43,729 nucleotides of DNA from NCBI GenBank assembly GCA_023397655.1, contig JAEWTW010000029.1, positions 1-43,729 on the forward strand. Reading direction: 5' to 3'. Shown here in pieces: positions 30,156 through 40,039 of the stretch; positions within the stretch are counted from its first letter, which is position 1; every line of letters begins with the position of its first letter. The position numbers were made by a program, and so were the translations under genes. This DNA is from Bacillota bacterium. Lineage in GTDB: Bacteria > Bacillota > Clostridia > Christensenellales > SZUA-584. A model generated the notes under the pieces. The model made no database searches. It worked only from the letters and a program-made list of their open reading frames with translations, and was not told the DNA's origin.

Positions 30156-31649
30156 ATGGAGCGGGGAAGCGGCATACTGCTGGGTATATCATCACTGCCC
30201 GGCCCCTTTGGTATCGGTACGATGGGGCGGGGCGCGCGCGGCTTTGCGGACCGGCTGAAAGAGAGCGGCCAGAAATACTGGCAGATACTGCCGCTGTCGC
30301 CCACGGGTTTCGGCGATTCGCCTTACCAGTCGTTCAGCGCATTCGCGGGCAACCCGTATTTCATCGACTTTGAGGACTTGTTTGCAGATAATCTGCTGCC
30401 CGCCGAGGGGCTGGATCTATGCGATAAGCTTTTTGAGCGGCAGAGCGATAATGTGGACTACAACGCGCAATACATTGGCAAGCAGCAGGTGCTGCAGATG
30501 GCGTACCGTTACAGCGGCGCGCGCGTGGCAGGGGAGACGGCGGCGTTTGCCCAACGGCACGCCGAGTGGATATTCGACTATGCGCTGTTCATGGCGCTCA
30601 AGAACGCGTACGACATGAAGCCGTACTGGGAATGGCCGGAGGCACTGGCGCAGCGGAACGACAATGCGCTGAACGTGGCCACGCTGCGGCTCAAGGAACA
30701 GATTGGCTACCACATATTCGTGCAGTATCTCTTTTTCCGGCAGTGGGACGCGCTGCGCCGTTACGCAAACGGCAATGGCATACAGATCATCGGCGACATG
30801 CCCATCTATATCGCGGCAGACAGTGCGGACGCATGGGCAGGCCGGGAGATGCTCGACAAACAGAGATGTATGGCGGGCTGCCCGCCCGACTACTTCAGCG
30901 CCACCGGACAGCTGTGGGGCAACCCGGTTTATGACTGGGCTGCACTGAAAAAGACAGGCTACGCCTGGTGGAACCGGCGCATCGCGCACCAGATATCGCT
31001 GTACGATTATCTGCGCATAGATCACTTCCGCGCGTTTGAATCTTACTATGAAATACCCGAGGGTTCCGCAACGGCACAGACAGGACAATGGATTAAAGGC
31101 CCCGGCATCGATTTTTTTCATCAGATAGAGCGTCAGCTGGGCCGCCTGCCGCTGATCGCGGAGGATTTGGGATACCTCACTCCGGAGGTGTTCGAACTGC
31201 TCAAAGCCACCGGATATCCGGGTCTCAAGGTGCTGCATTTCGCGTTCGACCCAAATGGCGGCAGCATCTATCTGCCGCACAGGTACAACAGAAACTGTGT
31301 TGTCTATACGGGAACGCACGACAATGATACCACCCAAGGCTGGTATGTCGGACTCTCAGAAGCGGAGAAAGCGTTTATGGATGAGTATATGGACGGTGTT
31401 GAGCCCGAACGCATCCACTGGCAGCTGATACGGCTGGCGATGGGCTCCGTTGCGGATGTGTGCATCATCCCCATGCAGGATGTACTGGGGCTGAGCGCAT
31501 CCGCCCGTATGAACAAGCCGCAGACCACACAGGGCAACTGGCAATGGCGGTTGGCAGACGGCCAGTTCGATGGTGAAACGATCAAAGCGCTTGCCCGCGT
31601 CACGTCTCTTTTCGGTCGTGACGTAACGGGGCAGCCGGCTCAAGCGTGA
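30156..31649 (+). CDS. malQ: 4-alpha-glucanotransferase (amylomaltase, GH77)
   Basis: A 497-residue cytosolic enzyme that moves alpha-1,4-glucan segments between maltodextrins. The first strand MERGSGILLGISSLPGPFGIGTMG is the classic GH77 opening (shown here in part as GSGILLGISSLPGPFG). The catalytic nucleophile lies in YLRIDHFRAFESYY, the acid/base in LIAEDLGYLTPEV, and the transition-state Asp in YTGTHDNDTTQGW. The length is normal. AAAGGAG precedes the start, ten bases after the sugar kinase gene. It recycles short dextrins released by glycogen phosphorylase and the GH13 enzyme downstream. Confidence 0.96.
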   Translation: MERGSGILLGISSLPGPFGIGTMGRGARGFADRLKESGQKYWQILPLSPTGFGDSPYQSFSAFAGNPYFIDFEDLFADNLLPAEGLDLCDKLFERQSDNVDYNAQYIGKQQVLQMAYRYSGARVAGETAAFAQRHAEWIFDYALFMALKNAYDMKPYWEWPEALAQRNDNALNVATLRLKEQIGYHIFVQYLFFRQWDALRRYANGNGIQIIGDMPIYIAADSADAWAGREMLDKQRCMAGCPPDYFSATGQLWGNPVYDWAALKKTGYAWWNRRIAHQISLYDYLRIDHFRAFESYYEIPEGSATAQTGQWIKGPGIDFFHQIERQLGRLPLIAEDLGYLTPEVFELLKATGYPGLKVLHFAFDPNGGSIYLPHRYNRNCVVYTGTHDNDTTQGWYVGLSEAEKAFMDEYMDGVEPERIHWQLIRLAMGSVADVCIIPMQDVLGLSASARMNKPQTTQGNWQWRLADGQFDGETIKALARVTSLFGRDVTGQPAQA

Positions 31650-31690
31650 TATCCGATGAGTTTACCGAATTCAAACATTTTGAGAACGAT

Positions 31691-31729
31691 TAATGAAGGG
31701 AAATACTCATTAGTGGTCGAATATTACCA
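31691..31729 (+). promoter_or_regulatory. Inverted repeats upstream of glgB
   Basis: TAATGA (31691-31696) and TCATTA (31707-31712) form a dyad with a 10-base centre. TGGT (31714-31717) and ACCA (31726-31729) follow. The 139-base gap from malQ is where glycogen-gene control should lie. No convincing -35/-10 pair is visible, so this is tentative. Confidence 0.3.
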
Positions 31730-31788
31730 ATAGGCTGGCGAAGGAGAAGAACGGAACCTGCTTGACGGGAGAAAGAAGGTTTCGAAGT

Positions 31789-33699
31789 ATGAGAGACTTT
31801 TCTAAGCACATCAACACTGACGAAATCTATCTGTTTAATACCGGAGAAGCGCAGCAGGCCTATTCAACTTTCGGTTGTCATTTCATCGAGGAACTGAAGG
31901 CTCACCGGTTCATGGTGTGGGCGCCCAATGCGCAGTCAGTCAGCGTCGTGGGAGATTTCAACGGCTGGGATGCGTCGAAAAACAGAATGGAGAGACTGCC
32001 CTCTGGTGTGTTTGCCGCGTTTGTTCCGGGGCTCAAAGACGGAGACTGCTACAAATATCATATCGTGGGTTACGATAACCAAACGGTGCTGAAGGCGGAC
32101 CCGTTTGCGTTTCACGCCGAGGTGCGCCCGCAGACGGCGTCAAAAGTGTGGAGTCTTGCCGGTTACGCGTGGGGCGATTTTGGCTACCTTGAAACGCGCA
32201 AAAAAATCAACACGCTGCAAAAGCCGATGTCGATATACGAGATGCACATCGGCTCGTGGCGCAAAAAGGAGGGCTACCGCTTCGCGAGCATGCGCGAGGT
32301 GGCCGACGAGCTTTCCGACTATCTGGTGGAGATGAACTTCACGCATGTGGAGATAATGCCCGTCACCGAATACCCGCTGGACGATTCGTGGGGCTACCAG
32401 GTAACCGGCTATTACGCGGTAACCAGCCGGTACGGCACGCCGCAGGATTTCATGTATTTCGTGGATACCATGCACGCTAAGGGTATCGGTGTCATTATGG
32501 ACTGGGTTCCGGCGCACTTCCCCAAGGACGCGCACGGCCTTGCCCGCTTCGACGGCACCTGCCTGTACGAGCACCAGAACCCGATTCAGGCCAACCACCC
32601 GCAGTGGGGCACGTTGATATTCAACTACAGCCGCCCTGAGGTGGTAAGTTTTTTGGTATCCAGCGCGATGTTCTTCTTCGACGTGTACCACATCGACGGC
32701 ATACGGGTGGACGCGGTAACGTCCATGCTGTATCTGGACTACGCGCGCAACAAGGGAGAATTCGTGCCCAACGAGCATGGCGGCAACATCGACAACCACG
32801 CGGTCGCCTTTTTAAAGAAGCTCAATGCCGTGATACTGACGCGCTATCCCGGCGCAATCACGGTGGCGGAGGAATCCACCTCGTATCCCAAAATCACTAA
32901 GCCGCCCTATGACGGGGGCCTGGGCTTCGTGTACAAGTGGAACATGGGTTTCATGCACGATACGCTCAAATACATGTCGACAGACCCCATATTCCGGCAG
33001 TACTATCACAGCAAGATGACGTTCTCGCTGTGCTACACTTTTACTGAGAACTTTGTGCTGCCGTATTCGCACGACGAGGTGGTGCACGGTAAGCGTTCGC
33101 TGCTGGACAAGATGCACGGCAGCTACGACAACAAGTTCGCGTCGCTGCGCGCGCTGCTCGGATTCATGTACGCGCATCCCGGCAAGAAGCTGCTGTTCAT
33201 GGGCAGCGAGTTCGGCCAGTTTATCGAGTGGGCCCACAAAAAGCAGCTGGACTGGTTTCTGTTGGACTACGACAGGCACCGCCAGATGCAGCAGTATGTC
33301 AAAGCGCTGAACGCTTTTTATAAGGACTGCCCGTCCTTCTGGGAGGTGGAGGACAGCTGGGACGGCTTTGCCTGGCTTAATGTGGACAACGCGGAGCAGA
33401 GTGCCCTTTGCTTTATGCGCCGCAGCAAGGAAGGCCGCGTGTGCGTCTGTGCGTTCAATTTCACGCCGTCGCCGGTGACCGGTTTTGTGGTCGGCCTGCC
33501 GTCGGACGGCGTGCTGTCGGCAGTATTCAGCAGCGACGATGAGATCTACGGCGGGGGTGGACAACGGCAGCCCGAAGGGATTTATGCCCAAACTCAAGGG
33601 TTTGGCGGCCATCCGTTCAGCGCTGCGCTGGACCTGCCACCGCTTTCGTCCGTGTACTACGAATTTATCGAAAATCCAAATCGAGGTGAAGAAGTATGA
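31789..33699 (+). CDS. glgB: 1,4-alpha-glucan branching enzyme
   Basis: A 636-residue GH13 enzyme that makes the alpha-1,6 branches of glycogen. An N-terminal CBM48 (about 30-120, HRFMVWAPNAQSVSVVGDFNGWD) precedes the barrel. Catalytic Asp is in DGIRVDAVTSMLY, catalytic Glu in VAEESTSYP, and the third Asp in YSHDEVVHGKRS. The C-terminal beta domain ends DLPPLSSVYYEF. The length equals that of short (N1-less) branching enzymes. The ATG at 31789 is nine bases after AGAAGG and matches the usual length; an upstream TTG in frame is less likely. The stop overlaps the glgC start (ATGA). Confidence 0.97.
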   Translation: MRDFSKHINTDEIYLFNTGEAQQAYSTFGCHFIEELKAHRFMVWAPNAQSVSVVGDFNGWDASKNRMERLPSGVFAAFVPGLKDGDCYKYHIVGYDNQTVLKADPFAFHAEVRPQTASKVWSLAGYAWGDFGYLETRKKINTLQKPMSIYEMHIGSWRKKEGYRFASMREVADELSDYLVEMNFTHVEIMPVTEYPLDDSWGYQVTGYYAVTSRYGTPQDFMYFVDTMHAKGIGVIMDWVPAHFPKDAHGLARFDGTCLYEHQNPIQANHPQWGTLIFNYSRPEVVSFLVSSAMFFFDVYHIDGIRVDAVTSMLYLDYARNKGEFVPNEHGGNIDNHAVAFLKKLNAVILTRYPGAITVAEESTSYPKITKPPYDGGLGFVYKWNMGFMHDTLKYMSTDPIFRQYYHSKMTFSLCYTFTENFVLPYSHDEVVHGKRSLLDKMHGSYDNKFASLRALLGFMYAHPGKKLLFMGSEFGQFIEWAHKKQLDWFLLDYDRHRQMQQYVKALNAFYKDCPSFWEVEDSWDGFAWLNVDNAEQSALCFMRRSKEGRVCVCAFNFTPSPVTGFVVGLPSDGVLSAVFSSDDEIYGGGGQRQPEGIYAQTQGFGGHPFSAALDLPPLSSVYYEFIENPNRGEEV

Positions 33700-34916
33700 T
33701 CAACAAGAAAAAGTGCATTGCCATGCTGCTCGCGGGAGGACAGGGCGCGCGGCTGGGCGTGCTCACCAAAACGCGCGCAAAACCGGCGGTGCCATACGGA
33801 GGCAAATACAAGATCATCGATTTTCCTCTCTCCAACTGCACCAATTCGGGCATCGACACGGTGGGGGTACTGACGCAGTATCAGCCGCTGGAGCTGAACT
33901 CGTATATCAGCACGGGAGCGCCGTGGGACCTGGACAGCAACACGGGCGGCGTGTTCATACTGCCGCCGTATCTGAAGGCGGAACGCGGCGAATGGTATTC
34001 CGGTACAGCCAACGCCATCTACCAGAACAGCTTCTTCATCGACAAGTTCGACCCGGACTATCTGCTGGTGCTGTCCGGCGACCACATATACAAGATGGAC
34101 TACAGCGCAATGCTTAAATACCACATACAAACCGAAGCATCCGCCACCATCGCGGTGATCGAGGTGCCGATAGAGGACGCGTCGCGGTTCGGCATCATGA
34201 ACACCGACGAGACGATGCGGGTCATCGAGTTTGATGAGAAGCCGGAAAGGCCTAAAAACAATCTGGCTTCGATGGGCGTATACATATTCAACTGGCGCAA
34301 CGTGAAGGAATACATGCAGGCGGACAACGAGGACAAAACGTCGGCCAACGATTTCGGTAAGAATATTATTCCCCGGATGCTGGCGGCGGACGAGATGATA
34401 TTCGCCTACCGTTTCAAAGGCTACTGGAAGGACGTGGGGACGATAGAAAGCTTGTGGGAGGCCAACATGGAGCTGCTGCAGGATCATCCCGAGCTGAACC
34501 TGCACGACCCCACGTGGAAGATACTGTCGCGGAATCCTAACCAGCCGCCGCACTACGTGGGCGACGAAGCGAAGATCAAAACAAGCTTCATCTCCGAGGG
34601 CTGCCGCATATACGGCACGGTGGAAAACAGCGTGCTGTTCCCCGAAGTGACGATTGCCGCAGGCGCGCATGTGCGTGACAGCATCATCATGCAGAACACC
34701 GTGGTGGGTGAAGACTGTGAGATCGTCCGTACCATCATCGACGAGGATGTGGTGGTGGAAAACAGCTGCCGCATTGGCGGCGACGAGAAAATAACGGTGA
34801 TCGGGCAGGGGGCGCGCATCAGCCCCAGACTGGTCATCGAGCAGGGAACTTCCATCCAGCCGGATTGCGAGTTCATCAACGATGTGTGCGAGACCGGAAA
34901 TGAGGTGAGCCTGTGA
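33696..34916 (+). CDS. glgC: Glucose-1-phosphate adenylyltransferase, catalytic subunit
   Basis: A 406-residue enzyme converting glucose-1-phosphate and ATP to ADP-glucose. The nucleotide loop LLAGGQGARLGVLTKTRAKP is intact, followed by GGKYKIIDFPLSNCTNSGI. Catalytic Asp lies in LVLSGDHIYKMDY. The sugar-phosphate region FVEKPERPKN-like segment reads FDEKPERPKNN, and GYWKDVGTIESLWEAN is present. A left-handed beta-helix ends the protein. It overlaps glgB by four bases and glgD by four (GTGA). It pairs with GlgD, the Gram-positive arrangement. Confidence 0.97.
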   Translation: MINKKKCIAMLLAGGQGARLGVLTKTRAKPAVPYGGKYKIIDFPLSNCTNSGIDTVGVLTQYQPLELNSYISTGAPWDLDSNTGGVFILPPYLKAERGEWYSGTANAIYQNSFFIDKFDPDYLLVLSGDHIYKMDYSAMLKYHIQTEASATIAVIEVPIEDASRFGIMNTDETMRVIEFDEKPERPKNNLASMGVYIFNWRNVKEYMQADNEDKTSANDFGKNIIPRMLAADEMIFAYRFKGYWKDVGTIESLWEANMELLQDHPELNLHDPTWKILSRNPNQPPHYVGDEAKIKTSFISEGCRIYGTVENSVLFPEVTIAAGAHVRDSIIMQNTVVGEDCEIVRTIIDEDVVVENSCRIGGDEKITVIGQGARISPRLVIEQGTSIQPDCEFINDVCETGNEVSL

Positions 34917-36037
34917 TCAAAGATGTATTCGGCCTGATATATGCCGGTGAAGAAAATTACAATCTGCGCGAGCTGGTGCTGGCGCGCTCTGTCGCGGCGT
35001 TGCCCGTGGGCGGGCGATACCGCGTGATCGATTTTCCGCTGTCCAACATGGTCAACAGCGGCATCCGCAACGTGGGCATCATCACACAGAAGAATTACCA
35101 GTCGCTGATGGACCATGTGGGCTCCGGCAAGGAATGGGACCTATCCAGAAAAACTGACGGCCTGTTCATGCTGCCGCCGTTCGACAACGCGGAGAATACC
35201 GGCATTTACCGGGGTATCTCCGACGCGATACGCAGCAACATGTCGTACATCAAGCGCGCTTCGCAGCCGTACTGCCTGCTGGTGGGCTCCAGCACCGTCC
35301 ACACCGCGACCTACAACCATATGCTGAAAAGTCATTTGGAGAAGAAAGCGGACATCACGATACTCTACAATGTGGACAACGCCGGCGAAGGCAGAGAACC
35401 TTATCGCGACCTTCGGCTTTTCACCGACGAGGACGGTTGGGTCACCGAAATGGATTACAACTTCAAATATTCCAGCTCCGACAAGGTGGGCATGGAGGTT
35501 TACCTCATCCACAAGAGCCTGCTGGAATATGTCATCGACCGCAGCATCGCGCACGGGCATTTCGATTTTGTCGGCGATGCGCTGATGAAGAACGTGAAAA
35601 ACCTGCGCATACTGGGGATCGAGCACAAGGGTTATGTGGGCCGGCTCGACTCCGTCAATGCTTATTACGATATGAACCTGGACATGCTGCGGCCAGAGGT
35701 GCAAAAGGATCTGTTTTACACCGGTCGCCCCGTTTACACCAAAATCAAGGATGAGGCGCCTGTGAAATATGGTCAGGACGCCGTGGTCAAAAACAGCCTG
35801 CTCGCCAACGGCTGTGTCATCAAGGGCGAGGTGGAAGACTGTATGCTGTTCCGCGGTGTGCGCGTGGGCAAGGGAGCAAAGCTCAAAGGCTGCATCATCA
35901 TGCAGGAGTGCGATATCGACGTAAATTGTTCGCTGGAATACATCATCGCGGACAAGAACTGCCACATCCGCGAGGGTCGCCGCCTGGTGGGAGACCCCAA
36001 CTATCCCAGCATCATCCGGAAAGGGTCGGTACTGTGA
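34913..36037 (+). CDS. glgD: Glucose-1-phosphate adenylyltransferase regulatory-type subunit
   Basis: A 374-residue GlgC paralogue starting with GTG. It keeps the fold (LPVGGRYRVIDFPLSNMVNSGI, VNAYYDMNLDML, C-terminal beta-helix). It lacks the GGxGxRL ATP loop, which reads AGEENYNLRELVLARS, and lacks the GDH catalytic motif, which reads VGSSTVHT. This loss is normal for GlgD. In Bacillus- and Clostridium-type systems GlgD joins GlgC in a hetero-oligomer and raises its activity. Coupled to glgC by overlap; glgA follows after one base. Confidence 0.96.
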   Translation: MIKDVFGLIYAGEENYNLRELVLARSVAALPVGGRYRVIDFPLSNMVNSGIRNVGIITQKNYQSLMDHVGSGKEWDLSRKTDGLFMLPPFDNAENTGIYRGISDAIRSNMSYIKRASQPYCLLVGSSTVHTATYNHMLKSHLEKKADITILYNVDNAGEGREPYRDLRLFTDEDGWVTEMDYNFKYSSSDKVGMEVYLIHKSLLEYVIDRSIAHGHFDFVGDALMKNVKNLRILGIEHKGYVGRLDSVNAYYDMNLDMLRPEVQKDLFYTGRPVYTKIKDEAPVKYGQDAVVKNSLLANGCVIKGEVEDCMLFRGVRVGKGAKLKGCIIMQECDIDVNCSLEYIIADKNCHIREGRRLVGDPNYPSIIRKGSVL

Positions 36038-36038
36038 T

Positions 36039-37544
36039 ATGACCACAAGTATTAAGATACCAAGGAAGAAAAAAACCGTGAAGCCTCTGCCATCCATTCT
36101 GATGGCAGCTGCGGAGTGCGCGCCCTTCGCCAAGACGGGCGGGCTTGCCGATGTGGTGGGCACGCTGTCACGAGAACTGAAAGGTATGGGCTTTGACATC
36201 CGGCTGATGCTGCCGTATCACCGCGTGATCAAGGATAGATTGCGGGAAGAGGCGGTGCATCTGGTCAGCTTCGGCGTGGACCTCGGGTGGCGTTCGCAGT
36301 ATGTGGGCGTCGAAGTCTACGACTGGGAGGGAATCCCCGTCTATTTCATCGACAACGAATACTACTTTGGCCACGCGATATACCGCGGCGGCAGCTTTGA
36401 GGGAGAGCAGTACGCGTACTTCTCGCGCGCAGTGCTGGAAGCCCTGCCGCTGATCGGCTTTAATCCGGACATCATTCATGTGAACGACTGGCACACCGCG
36501 ATGATACCGATGCTGATGAAAACGCAGTACGAAGGGCGGCCGCAGGGAAGCGCCAAAGCCGTGCTGTCGGTGCACAGCCTCGGTTATCAGGGACGGTTCG
36601 ACTTCGGCTTCGCAGCGGATCTCTTAGGTATCGAAGGCAAATACTATCACCCGGATTATCTGGAATTCCACGGCGGCGCGAACTTCATGAAGGGCGGCAT
36701 CGTGTTTGCCGACAAGATCGTGACCGTCAGCCCCACATACGCGCATGAGATTATGACGCCGTTTTGCGGTGAAGGGTTGGACGGCGTGCTGCAGGCCCGT
36801 GAGCGCGACCTCGTCGGCATACTCAACGGCATTGACACAGAAGTGTTCAATCCCGCTGACGACAAGCTCATTCCCCACAACTACAGCTCTGACGATCTTT
36901 CCGGCAAGCGGAAGAACAAGGAGTCGTTGATCAGCGAGCTGGGGCTCAAGATCGGTCCCGATATGCCGCTGATCGGCATGGTAACACGGCTGACACGCCA
37001 AAAGGGGCTGGACCTGCTGCTCCGCGTCTTCGACGAGCTGATGGACACGGAGGACGTGGGATTCGTGCTGCTGGGCACGGGCGACACGGAATATGAGGAG
37101 TTCTTCCGCAGCGCGGCTTACCGCACCGACGGGCGCGCCAAAGGCCTGACGCTGTTCGACGACGGTCTGGCGCACCGCATATACGCCGGCAGCGACCTTT
37201 TTCTGATGCCGTCGCGGTTTGAACCGTGCGGGCTGGCGCAGATGATATCGCTGCGGTACGGCACGCTGCCCATCGTGCGTGCCACCGGCGGACTCAAGGA
37301 CACGGTGACGCCATATAATGAATATACGGGCGAGGGCAATGGCTTTTCTTTCGACAACTACAATGCACACGATATGCTGAATACCATAAGGTACGCGCTG
37401 AAAACATACCGTGACGGAAACCGTATGCTCACGCTGCAGCAGCGCGCAATGGCTGAGGACTTAAGCTTTAAAAACAGCGCGAATGAGTACGCGGCGCTGT
37501 ATCGGTCGATGGCAGATGTTGACACGGGCGGTTCGCTCACATAG
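36039..37544 (+). CDS. glgA: Glycogen synthase (ADP-glucose, GT5)
   Basis: A 501-residue GT-B enzyme adding glucose from ADP-glucose to glycogen. The N-terminal nucleotide-binding loop KTGGLADVVGTL (about residues 29-40) is intact. The C-terminal domain has GMVTRLTRQKGLDLL and the E-x7-E motif in SRFEPCGLAQMISLRYGTLPI. A short basic N-terminal extension (TTSIKIPRKKKTVKPLP) precedes the first strand. It lies one base after glgD. Length is a little above the usual 475-480 because of that extension. Confidence 0.97.
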   Translation: MTTSIKIPRKKKTVKPLPSILMAAAECAPFAKTGGLADVVGTLSRELKGMGFDIRLMLPYHRVIKDRLREEAVHLVSFGVDLGWRSQYVGVEVYDWEGIPVYFIDNEYYFGHAIYRGGSFEGEQYAYFSRAVLEALPLIGFNPDIIHVNDWHTAMIPMLMKTQYEGRPQGSAKAVLSVHSLGYQGRFDFGFAADLLGIEGKYYHPDYLEFHGGANFMKGGIVFADKIVTVSPTYAHEIMTPFCGEGLDGVLQARERDLVGILNGIDTEVFNPADDKLIPHNYSSDDLSGKRKNKESLISELGLKIGPDMPLIGMVTRLTRQKGLDLLLRVFDELMDTEDVGFVLLGTGDTEYEEFFRSAAYRTDGRAKGLTLFDDGLAHRIYAGSDLFLMPSRFEPCGLAQMISLRYGTLPIVRATGGLKDTVTPYNEYTGEGNGFSFDNYNAHDMLNTIRYALKTYRDGNRMLTLQQRAMAEDLSFKNSANEYAALYRSMADVDTGGSLT

Positions 37545-37580
37545 AATAAGCATCAATATAGGGAGAACCTCGGAGGGCAG

Positions 37581-40028
37581 ATGTTGTATACGGAAAACAG
37601 AGACAGAATCGATCAGCTCAAGCAGATCATAGAAGGCAAACTCAACAGGTATTACGGCAGGACGCTTGAGAACGCTTCGGATGAAGACATATTTCAGGCG
37701 GTGGCGCTCAGCATACGGGACAGGATACTGGAACGCTGGGTGAAAGCCAGCGACGAGTTGGAGGAGCTGAAGCCCAAGACGCTGTATTATATGTCGGCCG
37801 AGTTTCTGATGGGCCGCGCGCTGGTGAACAACATGATCAACCTTGGCGTGCTGGAGGATTACCGCGCGGTACTGGCCGAAATCGGCTATCCGCTCGACAA
37901 GTTGGAGGAGGAGGAGAACGAGGCGGGTCTCGGAAACGGCGGCCTCGGCCGTCTGGCTGCATGCTTTCTCGATTCGCTGTCCACGTTGAATATGCCGGTG
38001 ATCGGTTCGGGCATCCGTTACGAATACGGCATATTCCGTCAGCGCATCGTTAACGGTGAACAGGTGGAGGTGCCGGACGACTGGACAGCCAAGGGCGACG
38101 TTTGGGAGATCGAGCGGCGCGAGGAACAGGTGGAGGTGCGCTTCGACGGTACGGTGGAGGAGGTCTGGACGGAGGACGGCCTGACGATACACCACACGGG
38201 CTATCAGGCGGTGCTCGCCGTGCCTTACGACATGCCGGTGATCGGCTACGACAGCAAGCTGCCCGCGACGCTGCGGTTGTGGCGCGCGGAGTGCCCGGTG
38301 TTCGATTTGCAGTCGTTCAATAAGGGTGACTATGCCTGCATGGTGCAGCAGCGCGAGCTGGCCGAGACGATATCCAAGGTGCTGTACCCGGAGGACAACC
38401 ACATTGCGGGCCGTATGCTGCGTCTCAAACAGTATTATTTCTTGGCGTCCGCCACGATGCAGCATATGGTGCGTGAGCACAAGAAGCGTTACAAGGACGT
38501 CCGCACGCTGCCCGACAAGGTGGTGCTGCAGATAAACGACACGCATCCGGCGTTTGCTATACCCGAACTGATGCGGATACTGATGGACGAGGAGCATTTG
38601 AACTGGGACGACGCTTACGGTATCGTCAGCCGCATATTCAACTACACCAACCATACGGTGATGCAGGAGGCGCTGGAAACCTGGCCGGAGCAGCTGTTTA
38701 AGCAGTTGCTGCCGCGTGTCCATTCTATCGTCACGGCCATCAACGACCGGTTCAGCGAAAAGCTGTGGAAGGCGTTCCCCGGCGACTGGGATAAAATATC
38801 ACGCATGTCCGTTATCGCGTACGACGAGATACGCATGGCCAACATGTGCATTGCCGTGTGCAGCCACGTGAACGGCGTGTCCCAGCTGCACGGCGACATA
38901 CTGAAGACGCGCACCTTCCGTGATTTCTATGTGATTATGCCGCAGAAGTTCGTCGCGGTGACCAACGGCATCACGCAGCGCCGCTGGCTGGCGGCCGCCA
39001 ACCCGGCGCTGATGGAGCTGATACACGACCATATCGGCAGCGGTTTCTTAAGCGACTACCGCGATCTGGAGCGTCTGAAGCCGCTGGCGGACAACGCCGC
39101 GTTTTTAAAGGACTTCGCCGATGTGAAGGCGCAGAACAAGCGCCGTCTGGCGGAGCATGTGAAGAAGGCGCAGGGCGTGTCGCTGGACCCGGACACGGTG
39201 TTTGACGTACAGGCGAAGCGGCTCCATGAGTACAAAAGGCAGCTGCTCAAAGTGCTGCACATACTCCATCTGTACAATCGCTTCACGCAGGACGAAAGCT
39301 TCTCGCTGCCGCATCCCGTGACGTTCCTGTTTGGGGCAAAGGCATCTCCGGCGTATCTGAAGGCGAAGAACATCATCCGCCTGATCAACGTGGTGTCGGA
39401 ATTGGTGGAAGCCCATCCGCGCACGCGGGACAACATACGTGTGCTGTTCCTGGAAAATTACAATGTGTCGCTGGCGGAACTGCTGATACCCGCGGCGGAT
39501 ATCAGCGAACAGCTCTCTACGGCAGGCCGCGAAGCGTCCGGCACAGGCAACATGAAGTTCATGCTTAACGGCGCGGTGACGCTGGGGACGATGGACGGTG
39601 CGAATGTCGAGATCTATGATCTGGTGGGCGAAGACAACATATTCATATTTGGCGCGAAGGCCGCAGAGATCGCCCGGATGGAAAGCGACAACAGTTACGA
39701 TCCCAACAAGATATTCAATGGCAATGCGAACGTGCACGCGGCTGTGTCCCGGCTGGTGGACGGGTCGCTTCCGGGCGTGGATGCCGCTCAGTTCCAGAGC
39801 ATCTACCAATCGCTGCTGACGGGGGATTACGACAGGGCTGACAAGTACTTTCTGCTGTACGATTTCGCATCGTATGACAGCGTGTTCGAGACGGTGCTCA
39901 GCGCCTATACGGATACGGCGGGATGGATGCGTAAAGCTGTCATCAACACGGCCAGCGCGGGGTTCTTCAGCTCAGACAGGACAATCGACGATTACAATCG
40001 AACCATATGGGGGCTTGAGAGTATTTAA
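37581..40028 (+). CDS. glgP: Glycogen phosphorylase (GT35)
   Basis: An 815-residue PLP enzyme releasing glucose-1-phosphate from glycogen. The PLP-lysine motif EASGTGNMKFMLNGAVTLGT (near 650) is intact, as are LYYMSAEFLMGR, GNGGLGRLAACFLDSL, QINDTHPAFAIPELMR and VQAKRLHEYKRQLL. The length is normal. AGGGCAG and an upstream GGAGG serve as the ribosome-binding site, 36 bases after glgA. Its product goes to the phosphoglucomutase at the end of the block. Mammalian-type phosphorylation control is not expected. Confidence 0.97.
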   Translation: MLYTENRDRIDQLKQIIEGKLNRYYGRTLENASDEDIFQAVALSIRDRILERWVKASDELEELKPKTLYYMSAEFLMGRALVNNMINLGVLEDYRAVLAEIGYPLDKLEEEENEAGLGNGGLGRLAACFLDSLSTLNMPVIGSGIRYEYGIFRQRIVNGEQVEVPDDWTAKGDVWEIERREEQVEVRFDGTVEEVWTEDGLTIHHTGYQAVLAVPYDMPVIGYDSKLPATLRLWRAECPVFDLQSFNKGDYACMVQQRELAETISKVLYPEDNHIAGRMLRLKQYYFLASATMQHMVREHKKRYKDVRTLPDKVVLQINDTHPAFAIPELMRILMDEEHLNWDDAYGIVSRIFNYTNHTVMQEALETWPEQLFKQLLPRVHSIVTAINDRFSEKLWKAFPGDWDKISRMSVIAYDEIRMANMCIAVCSHVNGVSQLHGDILKTRTFRDFYVIMPQKFVAVTNGITQRRWLAAANPALMELIHDHIGSGFLSDYRDLERLKPLADNAAFLKDFADVKAQNKRRLAEHVKKAQGVSLDPDTVFDVQAKRLHEYKRQLLKVLHILHLYNRFTQDESFSLPHPVTFLFGAKASPAYLKAKNIIRLINVVSELVEAHPRTRDNIRVLFLENYNVSLAELLIPAADISEQLSTAGREASGTGNMKFMLNGAVTLGTMDGANVEIYDLVGEDNIFIFGAKAAEIARMESDNSYDPNKIFNGNANVHAAVSRLVDGSLPGVDAAQFQSIYQSLLTGDYDRADKYFLLYDFASYDSVFETVLSAYTDTAGWMRKAVINTASAGFFSSDRTIDDYNRTIWGLESI

Positions 40029-40039
40029 GGGGATGAAGC